Below, in pieces: positions 45,460-56,244 of a stretch of DNA of 64,000 bases; position 1 is the stretch's first letter; the number at the start of each line of letters is the position of its first letter. This DNA comes from Deltaproteobacteria bacterium. Its GTDB lineage: Bacteria > Desulfobacterota_D > UBA1144 > Nemesobacterales > UBA2774. The position numbers were made by a program, and so were the translations under genes. The notes under the pieces are model-generated. The model was not told where the DNA came from. It saw only the letters and a list, made by a program, of their open reading frames with translations, and made no database searches. The stretch spans positions 184,785 through 248,784 of the forward strand of contig JAJCZS010000007.1 of assembly GCA_029262275.1 (NCBI GenBank). Reading direction: 5' to 3'.

Positions 45460-45845
45460 GAAAATTGAAAAATATAACAAAAATACTCTTAACTTTACCG
45501 GTAGTTTTACTACTAGCCGGTTGTCCAGCTACAGGTGGTGAAGGAGGGGGAAGTTCTCCTTTAGCTTTTCTACCTTTTGTTCTTATCTTTGTAATCTTTT
45601 ACTTTTTAATTCTACGACCACAACAAAAACAAGGTAAAGAAAGAAAACGTATGCTTAGTGAGCTCAAGCGTGGAGACGATGTTGTAACATCAGGCGGTAT
45701 TTACGGTAAGATTCTAAATGTTTCAGAAGATGATGTCATGACCCTTGAGATTGCAAAAGGAGTTAGCATTCAGATTACCCGTTCTGGTATAGCCGGTCTG
45801 CAGCCTTCTGCAGAGGCAAAATTTAAGGAGGATAAGTCTAAATAA
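45456..45845 (+). CDS. yajC: Preprotein translocase subunit YajC, with lipobox
   Basis: Small membrane protein associated with SecDF. The membrane helix (about 36-53, FLPFVLIFVIFYFLILRPQQKQ), the LRPQQK motif and the cytoplasmic domain (RMLSELKRGDDVVTSGGIYGKI) are canonical. Unusual is an extra N-terminal hydrophobic signal ending in LLAGC, a good lipobox with C23, followed by a Gly-rich spacer. If processed, the protein would be a lipoprotein with a second, true membrane span. Overlaps secD by one base (TAATG). Confidence 0.92.
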   Translation: MRKLKNITKILLTLPVVLLLAGCPATGGEGGGSSPLAFLPFVLIFVIFYFLILRPQQKQGKERKRMLSELKRGDDVVTSGGIYGKILNVSEDDVMTLEIAKGVSIQITRSGIAGLQPSAEAKFKEDKSK

Positions 45846-47443
45846 TGAGAGCTTCTAGAGGATGGATTGGCACAATCCTTGTAGTTACAGTTTTATCTTT
45901 AATTCTTTTGGCTCCCACATTTTTAGGTGATAGCACTCCTAGCTGGTGGGGCAAGCTTTTTCCGGACAGAGGTATCAGATTAGGGCTTGACCTTAAGGGC
46001 GGTATCTTTCTTCTAATTGGCGTAGACTCTGAAAAGGGTGTTGAGCACGAACTTGCCAGCATTAAGGATTTCATGAATGAAGAATTAAAAGACCAAAAAG
46101 TTTTAATAAAAGGCTCTAAAATAACCGATGACTCACTTGCGCTACAGTTTTTCACAAAAGCGGATTTAGACAAAGCTAGAGGGGTTGCTGAGACAAATTT
46201 CAGTGAGATATCTAATATTGAGGAAGATAATCTATCTCTAAACTTTGAATTAAAGGGTCTATATGTTGCGGATGTTGAAGAAAGAGCCATTGATCAAGTT
46301 AAACAAGTCATAGAAAATCGTGTATCAGAACTAGGTTTAGTTGAGCCTTCGATTCAAAAGGCTGGAGACAACCGAATATTGATTCAGGTTCCTGGTGCAT
46401 CAGAAAAAGACAGACAACGAATTATTGATATCATAAAGCGCTCAGCAGTATTGGAATTTAAAATAGTGAGCAATACAGGGGCGACTGAAGAAACAGTTTT
46501 AGCAGCTCTTGATGTAGCGACCCCTGAGGAACTTTCTCAGAATAATTTAACTCTTCATCCGGGAAATACGGGTGTTGAGAATGAAAGCTTCTTTGTAACA
46601 ACTCTTGATGCTCCAGTTACAGGAGAGTCTCTGTCAGGCGCCAGACTAATTTTTGATGAGTTAGGTAAGCCTGCAGTCAGTTTTACATTCAAAGGAGAAG
46701 GTGCCAGCAAGTTCGGCGTTCTCACTGAGGAGAACATAGGCCGGAGACTGGCTATAGTCTTAGATGGGACAATCAAATCAGCACCAACAATACAGGAGCG
46801 TATAACTTCTCAAGGAAGGATCACAGGGAACTTCACTCCAGAAGAGGCAAAGGACTTAGCTCTAGTTCTAAGATCCGGTGCTCTGCCCGTTCCAGTTGAG
46901 ATCGAGCAGGAAAGAACAGTAGGGCCTTCACTTGGAAAAGAATCTATAGATAAGGGAACAAGCTCAATGATTATAGGCGGTATTTTGGTCATAATCTTTA
47001 TGATATTTTTCTATAGGCTTCAGGGTGTAGTGGCCGATATTGCGCTTCTTTTAAACATGTTGTTCATTATGGCATTTCTATCGGCTTTTGGAGTAACTCT
47101 AACACTCCCCGGTATAGCAGGTCTGGTACTGACGCTTGGTATGGCGGTGGATGGAAACATAATAATATTTGAGAGAATAAAAGAAGAGCTTTCTACCGGG
47201 AAATCTCCCCTAGCCGCAATTGACGCGGGGTATGGAAGATCACTGTGGACAGTACTGGATGCAAATATAACGACCCTTATCACTGCACTTATACTGTTTT
47301 GGTTCGGTACGGGTCCAATAAAGGGATTTGCCGCAACGTTATCAATCGGAATTATTTCAACTGTGTTTAGTAACGTTGTTGTGGCAAGGGTTATAACGAA
47401 TCTAATATATAAAGATAAAAAGGTACCTTCCTTAAGCATTTGA
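45845..47443 (+). CDS. secD: Protein translocase subunit SecD
   Basis: Proton-driven pump component that completes export by the Sec channel. First membrane span (TILVVTVLSLILLAPTF) then RGIRLGLDLKGGIFLLIGV, the family opening. A large periplasmic domain includes VIENRVSELGLVEPSIQKAGDNRILIQVPG, and the C-terminal five-helix block holds RSGALPVPVEIEQERTVGPSLG, DIALLLNMLFIMAF and GMAVDGNIIIFERIKEE, with the functional Asp. The 532 residues are typical. Between the two signature parts a region about 195-235 is lengthened (NTGATEETVLAALDVATPEEL), as in many SecD. Confidence 0.97.
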   Translation: MRASRGWIGTILVVTVLSLILLAPTFLGDSTPSWWGKLFPDRGIRLGLDLKGGIFLLIGVDSEKGVEHELASIKDFMNEELKDQKVLIKGSKITDDSLALQFFTKADLDKARGVAETNFSEISNIEEDNLSLNFELKGLYVADVEERAIDQVKQVIENRVSELGLVEPSIQKAGDNRILIQVPGASEKDRQRIIDIIKRSAVLEFKIVSNTGATEETVLAALDVATPEELSQNNLTLHPGNTGVENESFFVTTLDAPVTGESLSGARLIFDELGKPAVSFTFKGEGASKFGVLTEENIGRRLAIVLDGTIKSAPTIQERITSQGRITGNFTPEEAKDLALVLRSGALPVPVEIEQERTVGPSLGKESIDKGTSSMIIGGILVIIFMIFFYRLQGVVADIALLLNMLFIMAFLSAFGVTLTLPGIAGLVLTLGMAVDGNIIIFERIKEELSTGKSPLAAIDAGYGRSLWTVLDANITTLITALILFWFGTGPIKGFAATLSIGIISTVFSNVVVARVITNLIYKDKKVPSLSI

Positions 47444-47468
47444 GGGATATCTAGGAGGATCTGGTAAT

Positions 47469-48383
47469 TTGGAATTCTTAAAATCTGGAACGACTATTGA
47501 TTTTGTATCAAAAATGAGAAAGGCGATATTCATTTCTATCGCTTTGTTGATCATTGCAATAGGATCTCTTATATACCATAAAGGTCCAAACTGGGGTGTA
47601 GAGTTTACTGGCGGCACAGAAATTCACATAAAATTAGCTAACGAAATAAGTATTGCTGATATTACAAAGGTTTTAGATACAACGGGTTACCCTCCAGAGG
47701 TAGTGCAACAGCTTGGTTTAACAGGAGACAAGGAATACCTAATCAGGTTTTCTCCTGAAACAGTTAAGTTTGACCAAATTCAGGGGTTTCAAACCGAGCT
47801 TGAGAAGATTATAGCCACCAATGAGTCCTTCAAAGGGGGCTCTATTCAAAGGGTAGACTACATTGGACCTAGAGTAGGCTCAGAGCTTATAAGCAAAGCA
47901 ATTATCTCTATACTTCTAGGCTGCATTGGAATTTTAATCTATGTCATGATCCGTTTTGAGTTTGCTTTTGCAATGGGAGCTGTTATAGCACTTGTCCATG
48001 ATACGATTATAACGCTTGGAGCAATCTCAATTATGGATAAAGAGTTTAATCTAGCCTTAGTTGCAGCACTGCTAACCGTAATCGGTTACTCCGTTAACGA
48101 TACCATCATAATATTCGATAGAATTAGAGAGAATATGAAAAAGAATAGCAAATTGGGTATTAGGGATGTTGTTAATCAAGGAGTTAGTCTGACTTTAAAG
48201 AGAACTATACTAACCAGTATTACCGTTTTCCTTGTACTTATTCCGCTATTTCTATTTGGCGGCTCTGTAATTCATGATTTCGCATTCACGCTCATAGTAG
48301 GTGCAATTATAGGTACCTATTCTTCAATATTCATAGCAAGCGCTTTTGTAGTTTATTGGAGACAGAGAAAAGGCACTTCATAA
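47469..48383 (+). CDS. secF: Protein translocase subunit SecF
   Basis: Partner of SecD. The gene starts with TTG, supported by AGGAGG (47453-47458) 10 bp upstream. The first helix, GVEFTGGTEIHIKL motif, VDYIGPRVGSELISKAI, IGYSVNDTIIIFDRIREN and the final helices (LTSITVFLVLIPLFLFGGSVIHDFAFTL) are all family hallmarks. The 304 residues fit. It is 25 bp from secD and cotranscribed with it. Confidence 0.97.
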   Translation: MEFLKSGTTIDFVSKMRKAIFISIALLIIAIGSLIYHKGPNWGVEFTGGTEIHIKLANEISIADITKVLDTTGYPPEVVQQLGLTGDKEYLIRFSPETVKFDQIQGFQTELEKIIATNESFKGGSIQRVDYIGPRVGSELISKAIISILLGCIGILIYVMIRFEFAFAMGAVIALVHDTIITLGAISIMDKEFNLALVAALLTVIGYSVNDTIIIFDRIRENMKKNSKLGIRDVVNQGVSLTLKRTILTSITVFLVLIPLFLFGGSVIHDFAFTLIVGAIIGTYSSIFIASAFVVYWRQRKGTS

Positions 48384-48423
48384 TATATTTGCTAAGGCAT
48401 CGTAGTTCGAGCCTAATCTTTAG

Positions 48424-48933
48424 ATGATAGACTATCTAGTATTTTCCCTATTTATGTTTGTAGCAGTTGCAGGGTTGATATCCCACGTGTTCGGGTTCCC
48501 GGGCAACTTTATTATTTTAGCAGATTCCATCTTGTTTGGCTGGTACGACGGATTTAAAGAAGTTACTATAAAGATTCTAATAGTCCTATTGGCTCTGGCA
48601 CTTCTTGGAGAGCTGGTGGAGTTTGTTCTCGGAATTTTAGGAGCGAAAAAATATAAATCTAGTAATAAGGCTATTGTAGGCTCTATTGTTTTTGGAATTA
48701 TAGGTGGTATTTTAGGTATTCCATTCTTCTTTGGAATAGGGGCTGTAATAGGCGCTTTCGTAGGTGCTTTCATAGGTGCTTTCCTTGTAGAGTTCTTATT
48801 GGAGAAGAACGTAGACAGGGCGGTGAAATCAGGTTGGGGAGCATTTGTTGGTAGACTCGGAGGCACATTTTTTAAAGGGGCAATAGGGATTGCCATGATT
48901 GTGATTGTAGCTGTTTCATATTTAGGGAACTAA
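48424..48933 (+). CDS. DUF456 family membrane protein
   Basis: A 169-residue hydrophobic protein. It contains the DUF456 blocks FGFPGNFIILADSILFGWYDGF, LALALLGELVEFVLGILGAKKYKSSN and the glycine-rich FGIIGGILGIPFFFGIGAVIGAFVGAFIGAFLVEFL with repeated G-A-F-x-G-A-F units. About five membrane segments are likely. Function is unknown for the family. It lies between secF (40 bp) and pheS (5 bp) on the same strand. Confidence 0.88.
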   Translation: MIDYLVFSLFMFVAVAGLISHVFGFPGNFIILADSILFGWYDGFKEVTIKILIVLLALALLGELVEFVLGILGAKKYKSSNKAIVGSIVFGIIGGILGIPFFFGIGAVIGAFVGAFIGAFLVEFLLEKNVDRAVKSGWGAFVGRLGGTFFKGAIGIAMIVIVAVSYLGN

Positions 48934-48938
48934 TAGAT

Positions 48939-49958
48939 ATGCAGGAAAAACTAGAAGAAGTTAAAAAGCAGGCCCAAGCAGAGTTGGGAGGGATTTCAGA
49001 TGAAGTCTCACTTCAGAATCTAAAAGCCAAGTTTCTTGGTAGAAAAGGTGTCATTACCGAAATATTAAAGGGAATGAAGGATGTTTCTCCAGAGGATCGC
49101 CCAAAGATGGGTCAGCTGATAAATGAAGTTAAAACAGGTCTTGAAAAACAGTTTGACGAAAAATCCGTTCAGTTAAAAGAAGAGAAAAAGAAAAAGTCTA
49201 TTGCTGAGGAAAAGTTAGATGTAACGCTTCCCGGAAGATCACTTCCTGTAGGTACAAAGCATCCCGTCTCTCAGGTTATGGAAGAGGTCATTTCCATATT
49301 TGAGAAAATGGGTTTTGAAGTAGCAGAAGGTCCTGAGATAGAGACCGACTACTACAATTTTGAAGCCCTCAATATTCCAAAAAACCATCCGGCTCGAGAT
49401 ATGCAGGACACTTTCTACATTTCTGATGACGTTGTGCTAAGAACTCATACTTCACCTGTTCAGATACGCGTTATGGAGAAGGAAGAGCCTCCTATAAAGA
49501 TTATAGCTCCCGGTAGAGTGTATAGATGTGACAGTGATGTCTCTCACACTCCGATGTTTCATCAGGTTGAGGGACTGCTTGTTGATAAGAACATAACTTT
49601 TGGAGATTTAAAGGGAGTGCTTACAGAGTTTCTAGGACTTATTTTTGGTGAAGGTATAGGCGTTAGATTCAGACCTAGCTTTTTTCCGTTCACTGAGCCC
49701 AGCGCCGAGGTCGACATAGAATGCGTAATTTGCGATGGGAAGGGCTGTAGGGTTTGTAAAGAGAGCGGATGGCTTGAGATCTTAGGTTGCGGAATGGTTG
49801 ACCCTGAGGTGTTTAAAAGCGTTAATTATGACCCAGAGATATACAGCGGTTTTGCTTTTGGTATGGGGATTGAAAGAATTACAATGCTTAAGTTCGGCAT
49901 AAACGATATAAGACTGTTTTTTGAAAATGACATAAGGTTTTTAAAACAGTTTATTTAA
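48939..49958 (+). CDS. pheS: Phenylalanyl-tRNA synthetase alpha subunit
   Basis: Class II synthetase subunit. The N-terminal coiled coil (about 1-90), motif 1 (GTKHPVSQVMEEVISIFEKMGFEVAEGPEIETDYYNF), NHPARDMQDTFY, motif 2 (RTHTSPVQIRVM, GRVYRCDSDVSHTPMFHQVEGL), FFPFTEPSAEVDI and motif 3 (GFAFGMGIERITML) are present. The zinc-like Cys cluster CVICDGKGCRVC is of the type seen in many PheS. 339 residues, normal. The usual partner pheT is not downstream: dcd comes next, so PheT must be encoded elsewhere. Confidence 0.97.
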   Translation: MQEKLEEVKKQAQAELGGISDEVSLQNLKAKFLGRKGVITEILKGMKDVSPEDRPKMGQLINEVKTGLEKQFDEKSVQLKEEKKKKSIAEEKLDVTLPGRSLPVGTKHPVSQVMEEVISIFEKMGFEVAEGPEIETDYYNFEALNIPKNHPARDMQDTFYISDDVVLRTHTSPVQIRVMEKEEPPIKIIAPGRVYRCDSDVSHTPMFHQVEGLLVDKNITFGDLKGVLTEFLGLIFGEGIGVRFRPSFFPFTEPSAEVDIECVICDGKGCRVCKESGWLEILGCGMVDPEVFKSVNYDPEIYSGFAFGMGIERITMLKFGINDIRLFFENDIRFLKQFI

Positions 49959-50047
49959 GCAGTCGTATATGTGGTGAATTGATTTAAATTCTCATGTATA
50001 TTAGTAGCCCATAATTCAAAGTTAATTTATAAAAAGGAGCATGGAAA

Positions 50048-50602
50048 ATGTCTGTAAGACCCGATCACTGGATTAAGAAAATGGCGTTAGAGCACAAAAT
50101 GATAGAGCCTTTTATTGATGAGCAGGTAAGAGAAGGCACTATCTCATACGGAGTGTCAGCGTATGGCTATGATATAAGGGTTAGCAGAGAATTTAAGGTT
50201 TTTACAAATGTACATAACTCAATTGTAGATCCTAAGAACTTCGACGATAACTCCTTTGTCGAAATTGAAGCGGACGAATGCATTATTCCTCCAAACTCCT
50301 TTGCACTTGCCAGAACAATAGAGTATTTCAGAATACCCAGAAGTGTGATTACTCTTTGCGTTGGAAAGTCCACATACGCAAGATGTGGAATCATAGTAAA
50401 CGTAACTCCGTTTGAGCCTGAGTGGGAAGGATATGTAACGCTTGAGATCTCAAACACTACCCCTCTTCCAGCAAAAATATATGCGAATGAGGGCATCGCG
50501 CAGGTTCTGTTTTTCGAGTCTGATGATATATGTGATACCTCTTATGCGGATAAAAAAGGAAAGTATCAGAAACAGGTAGGAATTACCTCTCCTAGACTCT
50601 GA
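50048..50602 (+). CDS. dcd: dCTP deaminase
   Basis: Forms dUTP from dCTP for thymidylate synthesis. It shows the trimeric dUTPase-like fold: [64 protein letters not shown] and [15 protein letters not shown]. The Glu in TPFEPEWEG (about 120-128) is the catalytic acid region. It has 184 residues, like monofunctional Dcd. AAGGAGC precedes the ATG. It is not the bifunctional dCTP deaminase/dUTPase of archaea as far as can be judged. Confidence 0.95.
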   Translation: MSVRPDHWIKKMALEHKMIEPFIDEQVREGTISYGVSAYGYDIRVSREFKVFTNVHNSIVDPKNFDDNSFVEIEADECIIPPNSFALARTIEYFRIPRSVITLCVGKSTYARCGIIVNVTPFEPEWEGYVTLEISNTTPLPAKIYANEGIAQVLFFESDDICDTSYADKKGKYQKQVGITSPRL

Positions 50603-50721
50603 AAATATCCACTAAACTCTTATGGTTTTATAGCTGTATGTAACTTATATTATTAAATATTGTCCCTTTTCTGCAAATAGAGCTAATCCCCCTGATTTTA
50701 TTTCCCTTTAGGGCTTTTTCG

Positions 50722-50730
50722 TGTTATAAT
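50722..50730 (+). promoter_or_regulatory. Extended -10 promoter for gyrB
   Basis: TGTTATAAT combines a perfect -10 hexamer (50725-50730) with TG at the extended position. The -35 is weak. Transcription would start near 50737, about 40 bp before the gyrB TTG. The rest of the 50603-50778 gap holds nothing else recognised. Confidence 0.5.
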
Positions 50731-50772
50731 ATGACATCATTTTTTCCCGCCTATGAGTCAATACGGAGGTAA

Positions 50773-53247
<2,475 letters not shown>

Positions 53248-53305
53248 AGACCAATTATAAAATTCCCTTATTAGTTCCTGATTTGTTCCTAGTTGAGTAG
53301 TGGGT

Positions 53306-54373
53306 TTAAAATCCCAAAACACCGTAGTGTTGCATAACTAGGATAGCTATGCTGATGATAAGAAGGTTTACTATGGCCAGAGGGAAGAGTACTTTCCAAC
53401 CAAGGCTCATAACCTGGTCGTAACGAAATCTTGGAAGGGTGAATCTAACCCATATAAAGAAGAATAGAAACGCTAATACCTTGCCTACAAAAACTATTGG
53501 AGGCAGATACCAGTGTGTATCGATATCAACCCCAAACCAGCCGCCAAATGGAAGCGGATACCATCCTCCAAAAAATAGAGCCACAATAAGACAAGACATC
53601 ACTATCATGTGCGTGTACTCAGCCATGAAGAACATAGCGAACTTCATACTGCTATATTCCGTATGATATCCGGCTACGATCTCTGGTTCAGCCTCAGGCA
53701 TATCAAATGGAAGCCTGTTAGTCTCTGCAAAAACAGCTGCAAGAAAGACTATAAAGCCCAGTATTTGAGGAAATACGAACCAATATTGCTGCTGTGCCTC
53801 TATTATGTCTTCAAGCCTCATTGATCCAGTCCACATTATTATTCCGAGTATGGATATTCCCATAGCGAGCTCATAGCTCACCATCTGTGCAGCAGCCCTT
53901 AGGCCACCCAAAAATGAGTACTTACTATTTGATGCCCAGCCGCCCAATACAACCCCATAGACACCTAATGATCCTATTGCGAGTATGTAGAGGACACCTA
54001 CGTTGATATCAGCTATCTGTAGCTTGACGAATGTCGGTTCCTGAAGAAGGCCAAAAATGGTTGTCTCGAAACCTCTTCCTATTGGGACTACGGCAAGTGC
54101 AATCAGAGCCGTAACAAGAGAAAACGCGGGAGCTGCTATGTAGATGTACTTGTTAGCGTCCCTTGGGATTATATCTTCTTTAAATATAAACTTTACACCG
54201 TCAGCAAGAGGCTGTAGAAAGCCAAAAGGCCCCACACGGTTTGGACCTAACCTATCTTGAATAAATGCGCTTACACGCCTCTCAGCCAGCGTTAAATACG
54301 CAACAAGTGTTAGCACTACGAAAAAGACTAGTGCAATTTTTACAATTGTAATTCCTAGGTCAACCCAAATCAT
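53306..54373 (-). CDS. nuoH: NADH-quinone oxidoreductase subunit H
   Basis: Membrane subunit of respiratory complex I that forms part of the quinone chamber. Eight or so hydrophobic helices and the signature motifs AERRVSAFIQDRLGPNRVGPFGFLQPLADGVKFIFKED, GSLGVYGVVLGGWASNSKYSFLGGLRAAAQMVSYELAMG and AETNRLPFDMPEAEPEIVAGYHTEYSSMKFAMFFMAEY are complete, including the charged residues lining the quinone cavity. The 355 residues are normal. It follows nuoG on the minus strand. nuoI, expected next, is absent: gyrB meets it tail to tail. Confidence 0.97.
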   Translation of the reverse strand: MIWVDLGITIVKIALVFFVVLTLVAYLTLAERRVSAFIQDRLGPNRVGPFGFLQPLADGVKFIFKEDIIPRDANKYIYIAAPAFSLVTALIALAVVPIGRGFETTIFGLLQEPTFVKLQIADINVGVLYILAIGSLGVYGVVLGGWASNSKYSFLGGLRAAAQMVSYELAMGISILGIIMWTGSMRLEDIIEAQQQYWFVFPQILGFIVFLAAVFAETNRLPFDMPEAEPEIVAGYHTEYSSMKFAMFFMAEYTHMIVMSCLIVALFFGGWYPLPFGGWFGVDIDTHWYLPPIVFVGKVLAFLFFFIWVRFTLPRFRYDQVMSLGWKVLFPLAIVNLLIISIAILVMQHYGVLGF

Positions 54374-54400
54374 ATTATTTCTCTTTTAGATGATACATCT

Positions 54401-55999
54401 TTAATTTGTAGTACTTGCACCTAAAGTGCCAATGTTATCGTAATTTATTCCCTTATAAGCTGCTATGTTTGAAGCAATGTCCAACATAATCTCAGAAGGA
54501 TCGCTGTAATTAAAACTCTCTGCCTGCAGGCTTTGTCCAAGTAGAGTTAATATTTCCCAATCGGGTTTTGCTGTTCCAGGTGGGTCTATTACTTTTCTTA
54601 CTCTCTGTACTCTCCCTCGGTCATTTGTAAAAGTGCCTTCTCTTTCATAGGCACTCACACCTGGGAGTATTGCATGGGCGAATCGTACTGTTTCTGTGAG
54701 TTTATAGTCCTGTACAACTAATAGTTTGAGTTTGGATAATGCTTTTCTGAGACTTTCCTTATCTTCCTCTATTACAAGGTCAAATAAATCAAGCCCTGCA
54801 ACATAAAGAACATTGGTCCAGCCTTGCTGTATCGACTCTATTAATTCTAATACATTATTTGATCCGTAAGGGAATCCCATCTCCTTTACGCCAGAGCTGT
54901 TTGGATAGGGGTCAGTGCTTAATAAGCCAAAGCGTTTAGGTTCGTTTATGAGTCCAATATTACCAACGGCTTTGCTCGGGGTTTTTGTCTCGCTTAATTT
55001 CTTTAATAAAAAGAGTTCTTCGTTTGTAAGTGTTGCTGAAGCTAGAAATGCTATGGACTGCGAAAACCCTTCTTTAGCTTTGGCAATTTCTTGAGCAACA
55101 AAAGAGACCGCCTCGTCCCACTCTGTGCGCTTAAATCCTTCGCCCTCTCTCAAGATAGGATCTCTTAGACGTGTTCCTTCCTCTTGAATTTCTTTGAAGT
55201 CATACCGTCCCCTGTCGCAGATCCAGTGCTCATTCACGTCCATATTAGTTCTTGGTCTAACTCTTGAGACTTTTCCTTTCCTAGGGTCAACCCCAACAGT
55301 GATATTGCATCCGTTACTACATAGAGAACATACGGTATCTGTAAATTGCCAGTACCAGACCCTTTCTTCATGCAGAGTGTCTTTATTTAGTAGAGCTCCC
55401 ACAGGGCAAAGATCAGTTACATTTCCTGCAAGATCGTTGTCTAATTTCTTTCCAGGGAATACTACGATCTTCTTTCTAAATCCGCGCCCGTTATAACCAA
55501 GCTCACCAGTTTTAGTTACTTCATCGGTAAACCTAACACACCTGGTGCACATTATGCAGCGGTTTGGATCATAAATTATTTTATCGCTAAGATAATATTT
55601 CTTTCTGACTTTTTTCTCTTCAGGTCCCTCGAATCTGCTGTATCCTGGACCGTGCTCAACAGTTGTAAGCTGAAGTGGGCACTCCCCTCCCTTATCGCAG
55701 ATCGGGCAATCTAGAGGATGATTTATCAAGGTGAACTCGACAGTGGCTTTTCTAGCCTTCACAGCTCGCTCACTATTGGTTTTAACTATGAGTCCTTCTC
55801 TTACATAAGTGTTACAGGCTGGCATGACTTTAGGCACACCTTCAACCTCTACTAAGCACTGCCTGCATTGGGCTACTACACTTAGGGCGGGATGATAGCA
55901 AAAATGCGGTACATCTATACCTATACGGGACGCAGCCTCAATGATATTAAGGCCGTCTTCGACTTCAATTTCCTTTCCGTCAATTGTCAGTTTTGGCAT
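54401..55999 (-). CDS. nuoG: NADH-quinone oxidoreductase subunit G (short form)
   Basis: Iron-sulfur subunit of complex I. The N-terminal ferredoxin fold carries the 2Fe-2S cysteines C34, C45, C48 and C62 (HFCYHPALS, QCRQC, PACN); next are the Cys-rich segment HPLDCPICDKGGECPLQ, the 4Fe-4S motif CIMCTRCVRF with the later DLCPVGAL, and a further TVCSLCSNGCN cluster site. A molybdopterin-like domain follows. The protein ends at 532 residues, shorter than the 780-900 of many NuoG, so the C-terminal molybdopterin-like region is trimmed. It is the first gene of a nuoG-nuoH pair. Upstream (56000-56244) no gene is seen. Confidence 0.95.
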   Translation of the reverse strand: MPKLTIDGKEIEVEDGLNIIEAASRIGIDVPHFCYHPALSVVAQCRQCLVEVEGVPKVMPACNTYVREGLIVKTNSERAVKARKATVEFTLINHPLDCPICDKGGECPLQLTTVEHGPGYSRFEGPEEKKVRKKYYLSDKIIYDPNRCIMCTRCVRFTDEVTKTGELGYNGRGFRKKIVVFPGKKLDNDLAGNVTDLCPVGALLNKDTLHEERVWYWQFTDTVCSLCSNGCNITVGVDPRKGKVSRVRPRTNMDVNEHWICDRGRYDFKEIQEEGTRLRDPILREGEGFKRTEWDEAVSFVAQEIAKAKEGFSQSIAFLASATLTNEELFLLKKLSETKTPSKAVGNIGLINEPKRFGLLSTDPYPNSSGVKEMGFPYGSNNVLELIESIQQGWTNVLYVAGLDLFDLVIEEDKESLRKALSKLKLLVVQDYKLTETVRFAHAILPGVSAYEREGTFTNDRGRVQRVRKVIDPPGTAKPDWEILTLLGQSLQAESFNYSDPSEIMLDIASNIAAYKGINYDNIGTLGASTTN

Positions 56000-56106
56000 G
56001 GAGAATATCTAATAAATCTAAAGTTCCGAAAATAGTATCTGACCATTATTGTATTAGCAAGTAGGCCAATTTACTTGAGTTTACCCAATATCTAAAATTA
56101 TGCTCC

Positions 56107-56141
56107 AGGCTAGATATAAAATATCTTATTAAGCCTAGCCT
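56107..56141. repeat. Nested inverted repeats upstream of nuoG and tamB
   Basis: AGGCTA (56107-56112) pairs with TAGCCT (56136-56141), and inside it GATAT-AAA-ATATC (56113-56125) forms a second small hairpin. It lies in the 245-bp gap between the divergent nuoG and tamB genes. A regulator or promoter-associated structure is possible; no T-run follows. Confidence 0.3.
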
Positions 56142-56244
56142 AATTATCAAAATACCAAGCATTATAAGGCAGTTAAGCAAAGCCTTCAGGTGAAAATCAA
56201 AATGTTGTTTATACAAGCTTGTGTTATACTTGAAGAGGAACGAA

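Noticed and set aside
48432-48896. 154-codon antisense frame opposite the DUF456 gene
   Set aside because: The sense frame has a known family, ribosome binding and operon context; the antisense reading is rich in Pro and Lys as expected from reversed hydrophobic codons.
53248-53305. Bidirectional terminator between convergent gyrB and nuoH
   Set aside because: No stem of useful length with a T-run on either strand was found in this 58-bp gap.
56222-56230. Extended -10 element TGTTATACT directly before tamB
   Set aside because: The implied start point would fall within or after the ribosome binding site of tamB, leaving almost no leader; a chance match in AT-rich DNA is likelier.
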